From: Fictibacillus solisalsi
Lineage (GTDB): Bacteria > Bacillota > Bacilli > Bacillales > Fictibacillaceae
Reading direction: 5' to 3'
Length of the DNA: 64,000 nt
NCBI RefSeq assembly: GCF_900103485.1
Contig: NZ_FNHW01000005.1
Span: 62,001-126,000, forward strand
Shown here: positions 59,658 to 64,000 of the stretch, piece after piece
How the letters are laid out: every line of letters begins with the position of its first letter
How positions within the stretch are numbered: the stretch's first letter is position 1
The notes under the pieces: model-generated
The model's database searches: none
What the model was told of the DNA's origin: nothing
What the model saw: the letters and a program-made list of their open reading frames with translations, nothing else
Position numbers and translations under genes: made by a program

Positions 59658-60392
59658 GTGCTCAAACATAGAAAATTAATTGTAACAGGTGCGGCTTCTG
59701 GAATAGGAAAAGAAATTGTCAAACAATGCTTACATGAGGGAGCTTCAGTAATTGCATGCGATATTAATGATCATTCCTTATATGATTTAAAACAGTCAAC
59801 TGATGATTGCTATGATCTACATACATATCAGTTAGATGTCAGTAACTATGAAGAGGTCGTTAAATTTTTTGTATATGTTGAAGCAGAACATGCTGATATA
59901 GATGGTTTAGTGAATAATGCAGGGATTTATTTGGCAAAAAATATACTGGATTATAAAGTAGACGAAATTGATAAAGTCCTAGATATAAACGTTAAAGGGT
60001 TTATTTACCTCTCACAAATGTTCGGTAAAAAATTGTGCGAAAGCCAACGTAAGGGAGTTATCGTTAATATGTCTTCAGTTTCTGGAATGGAGGGCAGTTC
60101 AGATGCAATTTATGGGTTATCAAAAGCTGCCATATTAGGATTAACTAAAAGCTGTGCAATGAATTTCTCACCATACATCAGAGTTAATGCTGTTGCTCCT
60201 ACGATGGTTAATACTCCCATGATGGGTACGATACCTGATTGGAGAAAAGAGGAGTATGTAAGTCACCAACTCATCAATACGCCTGTCCTACCTGAAGATG
60301 TGGCTGATACTGTCGTCTTTTTATTATCAGATAAAGCCAAGCATTATACAGGTGCAACATTCGATATTAATAATGGAGGATATCTAAGATAG
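59658..60392 (+). CDS. Short-chain dehydrogenase/reductase
   Basis: 244 residues. TGAASGIG cofactor motif, NNAG, Ser in NMSSVSG and Tyr-Lys in YGLSKAA. GTG start with GAGG 11 bases upstream. Different from the KR at 17896. Single-gene cassette framed by repeats. Redox substrate unknown. Confidence 0.88.
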   Translation: MLKHRKLIVTGAASGIGKEIVKQCLHEGASVIACDINDHSLYDLKQSTDDCYDLHTYQLDVSNYEEVVKFFVYVEAEHADIDGLVNNAGIYLAKNILDYKVDEIDKVLDINVKGFIYLSQMFGKKLCESQRKGVIVNMSSVSGMEGSSDAIYGLSKAAILGLTKSCAMNFSPYIRVNAVAPTMVNTPMMGTIPDWRKEEYVSHQLINTPVLPEDVADTVVFLLSDKAKHYTGATFDINNGGYLR

Positions 60393-60402
60393 TTCTGCTT
60401 CT

Positions 60403-60497
60403 TGTTAAACTTAAGGGTGCGTTCGCTGAAAATCTGAGCGGTCTATAAGGCAGCTTTTTCTTATGGAACTAAAGGGGCAGATTAGTTAAAGAAGGAA
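60403..60497. repeat. Composite palindromic element (A, spacer, B)
   Basis: Form A GTTAAACTTAAGGGTGCGTTCGCTGAAA, a middle part ending CAGCTTTTTC, form B GGAACTAAAGGGGCAGATTAGTT then AAAGAAGG. Between the SDR and YunG-like genes. Confidence 0.65.
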
Positions 60498-60531
60498 AAA
60501 AGTTCGTAACTCTATAAAGGAGAATCTTTGA

Positions 60532-60876
60532 ATGAGTAAATCAACATTAATAGAAGACATGGAAAAGGTATTATTAAATTCTTGGTCAATTAACTCAAGT
60601 TCAAAATGGACTAAAGTTAATCCAGTAAGAGGACAGTGTGGTGTGACCGCATTGGTAGTTAACGACGTATTGGGTGGCGAGATAAAAAAGACAATGTTAT
60701 CTGAAGGATGGCATTTTTATAATGAAATCAGCGGTAAGCGTTATGATTTTACGGCTTCCCAGTTCAACGAAGATATTGAGTATATGGATATTCCGTCAAA
60801 TAGAGAGGAAGCATTCTTAGATACAAATCAGAAACAGTATGATTACTTAAAACAAAGTGTAAAAAACCATTTATAG
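60532..60876 (+). CDS. YunG-like protein
   Basis: 114 residues. KWTKVNPVRGQCGVTALVVND and LSEGWHFYNEI.GKRYDFTASQF match the Bacillus YunG family, which has a conserved Cys (papain-like) and a His. AAAGGAG 11 bases before ATG. Function of the family unknown. Single-gene cassette framed by repeats. Confidence 0.75.
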   Translation: MSKSTLIEDMEKVLLNSWSINSSSKWTKVNPVRGQCGVTALVVNDVLGGEIKKTMLSEGWHFYNEISGKRYDFTASQFNEDIEYMDIPSNREEAFLDTNQKQYDYLKQSVKNHL

Positions 60877-60896
60877 AAACGTAAAGTGAACAGTAA

Positions 60897-60930
60897 ATTG
60901 AACTAAAGGGTGCCTTTAGTTAAAGAAGGG
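60897..60930. repeat. Palindromic repeat, form A
   Basis: TTGAACTAAAGGGTGCCTTTAGTTAAAGAAGG, the last element of the array. Confidence 0.7.
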
Positions 60931-60949
60931 ATAAAAATTCAGCATAAAG

Positions 60950-60973
60950 AAAACTCGCCAAAGGGCGAGTTTT
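60950..60973. terminator. Bidirectional intrinsic terminator
   Basis: AAAACTCGCC pairs perfectly with GGCGAGTTTT around a 4-base loop. Separates the YunG-like gene from the convergent BtrH-like gene. Confidence 0.8.
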
Positions 60974-60979
60974 GCTTTT

Positions 60980-62044
60980 TTATAAGGTGTTTTCTTTGTC
61001 GAAATGACTATCTTTTTCGAGTAACTGGTAGGAACTATGTCTGTCATACAATTCTTCGTGGAATCGCTGTTCCAAATGATAAGTATTTTGAATCAACTTT
61101 ATGATGGGAAGTACTTTATTAAGGGATACCTGATTTCGTAAGACAAGGTGGTTGTACCGAATATACGCCAACTCCCATTGATGGATGATTTTAAGTAAGG
61201 TTTCAACCAGTATCTCATATGTATCCCCGTAAATGTAATCAACTTCTTGCAATAAATCCCTTAAAAAGTAACGGCTCCACCTCATATCAAAAAGACATTT
61301 TGAAACCACCTCTAATGTTGCAGGGGGCATACCCACCGATTGTTTCAAATCATTTATTAATTGTTGTGAGCAACTTTTTCCATAATAATAGGAACCTTCC
61401 TTTTTTTTAAGGATTTGTCCTTTTAAGAATTCATAGGAAACTGTTTTTAACGTATCAAAGTACAAGTTGGTTACTACAGTGGGGACCTGTTTAATGTTTA
61501 CGTCAATTGTACCAAATGTTCCTTTGAAAAAGTCTTTGTTTTCCTTTATGGCGCCTTTCCAAAACTTTTCGAAATCTTGAATAGGAACTTTACCTTTGTA
61601 TTTATGGGGTACAGGATCATAAACATATGCCTGAGAAGAGTCCATTTCGTAAACAGAGAGAAAATGACCACCGAATTTCTTTATGTAATCTTTTGAATGA
61701 GGCAAATAGTAGGTAGTTCCTATGCAAATAACAGGTTCCTTTCTCTCCTTGAGTTGATGCTGGAGATAATCGTTTGCGCTGGAATAGTCATCAAAGTATT
61801 GGCTAGACAAAGAGAAGAATTTCCCTTTGTATTTTAGTTGATTAACGTACCATATTTCCATATCCATTGTTTCTAATTCCTGATCTTTAAAATATACAGG
61901 TAATCCCACTAAATCTAAATTTAATAGGAGAGTATACGAGACGTATAAACCTCTCGACTTTAATGTCTCACTGATTAATGGAAAATCACAAGGGATGTAG
62001 TAAGGGACATTGATAGGAAACGAACGATCCTTTAATGCAGACAT
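60980..62044 (-). CDS. BtrH-like / C39-like acyltransferase candidate
   Basis: 354 residues. N-terminal PYYIPCDFPLISETLKSRG has Cys; VICIGTTYYLPHS and KFGGHFLSVYEMDSSQAYVYDP carry the His and the Asp, the BtrH_N/C39 order. ATG at 62044 has AAAGGTGAT upstream; longer in-frame start at 62083 overlaps the VOC-like gene. In butirosin synthesis BtrH moves a carrier-bound acyl group to the sugar core. The divergent amino acid:[carrier protein] ligase supports such a role here. Confidence 0.65.
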   Translation of the reverse strand: MSALKDRSFPINVPYYIPCDFPLISETLKSRGLYVSYTLLLNLDLVGLPVYFKDQELETMDMEIWYVNQLKYKGKFFSLSSQYFDDYSSANDYLQHQLKERKEPVICIGTTYYLPHSKDYIKKFGGHFLSVYEMDSSQAYVYDPVPHKYKGKVPIQDFEKFWKGAIKENKDFFKGTFGTIDVNIKQVPTVVTNLYFDTLKTVSYEFLKGQILKKKEGSYYYGKSCSQQLINDLKQSVGMPPATLEVVSKCLFDMRWSRYFLRDLLQEVDYIYGDTYEILVETLLKIIHQWELAYIRYNHLVLRNQVSLNKVLPIIKLIQNTYHLEQRFHEELYDRHSSYQLLEKDSHFDKENTL

Positions 62045-62048
62045 ATAA

Positions 62049-62387
62049 TCACCTTTGGGCAAACAGGAGTAAAGTATTTGCATCCATGTCTTTATAAAGG
62101 TAACCGGTGCCGATACTTGGGATGTTTATATCAATAATACTATCTTTCGACCCTTTCAAGTTTTCATACTTTTGGTGCAGATCCGGAATCACTAATACAC
62201 TCATTTTATAATTAGAAGGATCTTTCTTATAAACGAGCTGTACAAACTGTTTTCCATTAATGGTTAGGATCGCTTTGTCATTGGGTTTATAAGTAATAAG
62301 ATCGTAGCCCAGTTTTTTGTGGTACCAAATGATTGATTTTTCAAGGTGTGAAACGGGCACTGTTTGATGATCGTATTCCGATATCAT
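62049..62387 (-). CDS. VOC-like (glyoxalase-fold) small protein
   Basis: 112 residues. TVPVSHLEKSIIWYHKKLGYDLI and the end YKDMDANTLLLFAQ are VOC-like, but metal residues are not obvious. GGAGGA 7 bases before the ATG. Ends 4 bases before the BtrH-like start. May bind an intermediate or product. Confidence 0.6.
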   Translation of the reverse strand: MISEYDHQTVPVSHLEKSIIWYHKKLGYDLITYKPNDKAILTINGKQFVQLVYKKDPSNYKMSVLVIPDLHQKYENLKGSKDSIIDINIPSIGTGYLYKDMDANTLLLFAQR

Positions 62388-62566
62388 TGGAAATCCTCCT
62401 CTTGTTACATGTCATTTTTATTATGAGAAATACCACATAAAAGCTCTCGGCTTTTTGCGCGGAATTTCAAAAGGTAAACTTTACTTTTTGCCTTTTTTGG
62501 CAGAGCAATTAAAAACCCCTCTTTATATAATGGATGCAAATCTTCAAGAAGAGGCGGGTTGAATGA
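62388..62566. promoter_or_regulatory. Divergent promoter region
   Basis: Holds the starts of the minus-strand VOC/BtrH-like operon and of the plus-strand ligase. On the plus strand TATAAT (62526) is seen but its best -35 (TTGGCA) is too far, so the promoter is uncertain. Confidence 0.4.
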
Positions 62567-63664
62567 ATGTACATTAGATATTCCGAAGATAAAATAAAAC
62601 AAAAAGATCTCTCAGAGGTAATAGACCAGATTTATTATTTAGATCCAGATGTTAAGAAAGTAGAAAGGAAAAGTGGATACCTCATCATTCATTATGAAGG
62701 AATCCATGAGAAAGTCTTCTTAAAACAATTAGAGGCCGTCTTGAACGATAGGGAACGAACGATAAAAAAAGTAAGATTAGCCGATAACCTCATACACCCT
62801 ATCGTTAAGAAGGAAGTGTCTCAAAAAGTAAATAAAGAAGTTATTTTTCGGCTGCATGAATGCATCAAAAAAATGCTGGATGAGATAAGTCGGAAATTCA
62901 AAGGGTCTCCAGCACGTTTTTCGACACTTATGGATTCTGAATTGATGGAAAGAAGTAAGTATGCGTATCATTTTCCACAAAATATTTATCGTATAGCTGA
63001 GATTAGACACCAAAAGGAACGCTTAGATGAATACCGAATCAACATGGAAAAGGGTCATAAAGTAGAGGACTTATTTGAGGTGAATTCGCATTTTCTTCGA
63101 CCTTGCCTTTGTTATTTTGCTTATGATGAAAGAAAAGATCAAAGCTTCGACCGTGATCTTGAAGTGATTTATAGTTATGGATCGTGTTATCGCCATGAAC
63201 ATGACAAGAAAATTAGCGCTCATCGGTCCCGTGATTTTACGATGTACGAGATCATTTATCTCGGGAGTAAGGAGAAGGTGGAAAACCTAAGAAAAGATAT
63301 CATTCAAGAGGTTTGGGAACTGTTCAATCGAATTGGCTTACGGGGTTATATCGAAACGGCCAATGACCCATTCTTTATAAAGAATGACCGCAATCGGATC
63401 GCATTTCAGCGGGCTGCTGAAATGAAATATGAATTGATCTTTTCACCTAATGAAGACCTCAGCTTTTCTATAGGGTCTTTCAACCTTGTAGGCGAGGTTC
63501 TAACTCAATCTTTTGGAATTAAAGGTAAGCAGGGGGAAAATGTCTCTTCAGGATGTACTGCCTTCGGTGTGGATCGCTGGGTTGAAGCTATTTTATATAC
63601 TTTTGGAGATAACTTGGAAAATTGGCCAACCTACCTTAGGGAGAGGATAGGGGATGAAAAGTAA
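62567..63664 (+). CDS. Amino acid:[carrier protein] ligase (class II aaRS-like)
   Basis: 365 residues. SYGSCYRHEHDK and SRDFTMYEIIYLG are class II synthetase motif 2 features; RPCLCYFAY, the Glu after YRH and SSGCTAFGVDRW give the zinc Cys/Glu/Cys pattern and motif 3 Arg of stand-alone amino acid:[carrier protein] ligases. No tRNA-binding domain. ATG at 62567 is close to other ATGs (62563). It overlaps the next gene by 11 bases. Role: adenylates an amino acid and loads it on a carrier protein; the carrier may be ACP 2 or lie outside the window. Confidence 0.88.
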   Translation: MYIRYSEDKIKQKDLSEVIDQIYYLDPDVKKVERKSGYLIIHYEGIHEKVFLKQLEAVLNDRERTIKKVRLADNLIHPIVKKEVSQKVNKEVIFRLHECIKKMLDEISRKFKGSPARFSTLMDSELMERSKYAYHFPQNIYRIAEIRHQKERLDEYRINMEKGHKVEDLFEVNSHFLRPCLCYFAYDERKDQSFDRDLEVIYSYGSCYRHEHDKKISAHRSRDFTMYEIIYLGSKEKVENLRKDIIQEVWELFNRIGLRGYIETANDPFFIKNDRNRIAFQRAAEMKYELIFSPNEDLSFSIGSFNLVGEVLTQSFGIKGKQGENVSSGCTAFGVDRWVEAILYTFGDNLENWPTYLRERIGDEK

Positions 63665-64000
63665 ATCACTACCTATTCATAAAAACCCAGGGTTGTCTAC
63701 AGAATGTTATCACAACTGCAGGCTAAGTATCGTTAAGAGCCAAGAGCGATTATGGCCGTGGATACATAGTCACTTTACGAACTTAAAAATCCTTATTGAA
63801 AATCCGTTACAGTTTCCCATGGTTCGACTTGAAGAGCACCTTGAAATTTATTCAGAGCTTTTAATCGAACAACGGTTAATAAAATCATCTTCTTGGGTTG
63901 AATCCATAAAGAACAGTATTAACAGTGATCAATATATACTTGTTTTTTTGAATTGGAGACACATACGGGGCTCAACATATTTTAACGGAACAAAGGATAT
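63654..64000 (+). CDS. BtrH-like / C39-like protein, 3' end outside window
   Basis: ATG at 63654 inside the ligase end with AGGATAGGGG upstream. 115 codons are visible: STECYHNCRLSIVKS with two Cys, and LVFLNWRHIRG near residue 100 where the VFVSVEVFHVP segment of copy 38016 would lie. Same N-terminal order as the other BtrH-like proteins. Translationally coupled to the ligase, so it is the most likely acceptor-transfer partner of it. Confidence 0.6.
   Translation, partial: MKSKSLPIHKNPGLSTECYHNCRLSIVKSQERLWPWIHSHFTNLKILIENPLQFPMVRLEEHLEIYSELLIEQRLIKSSSWVESIKNSINSDQYILVFLNWRHIRGSTYFNGTKD

Noticed and set aside
57664-60930. Classical integron with attC sites
   Set aside because: Repeat ends do not conform strictly to RYYYAAC/GTTRRRY and no integrase gene is in the window; left as a cassette-like array.
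1-64000. tRNA, rRNA, CRISPR arrays or insertion sequences
   Set aside because: None recognised; no regularly spaced direct repeats, transposase or integrase genes were seen.

Overview
The window is AT-rich Bacillales-type DNA: AGGAGG-like ribosome binding sites, many GTG/TTG starts, hairpin-plus-T-run terminators, a probable FapR operator, a probable CcpA cre site and a YunG-like gene. A Rep_3-family replication initiator at 3.3-4.6 kb makes a plasmid (or plasmid-derived) location likely. Nearly everything else is one very large natural-product gene cluster that runs off both ends. No rRNA, tRNA, CRISPR array or transposase was seen.

Layout. 0-3 kb (minus): M3 metallopeptidase (cut by the left edge), TIM-barrel isomerase, PhyH oxygenase. 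3-5.7 kb: small ORF, Rep gene, AT-rich origin candidate. 5.7-11.3 kb: BtrH-like protein, VOC protein, SRPBCC-PDZ protein, GT2 glycosyltransferase, class III aminotransferase, cupin. 11.4-12 kb: lambda-exonuclease-like (YqaJ) gene. 12.2-22.8 kb: core operon with AraC regulator, membrane TPR protein, ketosynthase, UNBU-like membrane protein, half-ketosynthase, second ketosynthase, ketoreductase, ACP, DUF1702/UNBL-like protein, ASPIC/UNBV-like lipoprotein, Gfo/Idh oxidoreductase, small protein. 23-24.8 kb: frameshifted GNAT and an ECF sigma factor. 25-30 kb: second M3 peptidase, HAD phosphatase, sugar nucleotidyltransferase, GT1, AcpS-type phosphopantetheinyl transferase, second AraC regulator. 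30.4-49.9 kb: long plus-strand run with an unknown protein, FAD oxygenase, second SRPBCC-PDZ, second ACP, AMP ligase, methyltransferase, two hotdog dehydratase-like proteins, two alpha/beta hydrolases, BtrH-like proteins, M29 aminopeptidase, heterodimeric ABC exporter and three carbamoyltransferases. 50-57.4 kb: four PhyH oxygenases and an ADP-heptose type sugar pathway. 57.6-60.9 kb: a cassette-like array (FabH, GNAT, SDR, YunG-like) in which each gene is framed by short palindromic repeats. 61-64 kb: BtrH-like proteins, VOC-like protein and an amino acid:[carrier protein] ligase.

How the parts may work together (inference). The core encodes as separate proteins most activities that are fused in an enediyne PksE synthase (KS, KR, DH, ACP, phosphopantetheinyl transferase), next to homologs of the three unexplained enediyne-cassette proteins UNBL, UNBU and UNBV. 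I propose a type II, highly reducing polyene-forming PKS whose chain is processed by the UNB proteins, then oxygenated (five PhyH, one FAD enzyme), glycosylated (GT1, GT2, GT9 with a heptose), carbamoylated, methylated, decorated with carrier-bound amino acids moved by BtrH-like proteins, and exported by the ABC pair. The UNB set with a dissociated type II PKS in a Firmicute is the strongest candidate for an undescribed system. The repeat-framed array at 57.6-60.9 kb is the second.
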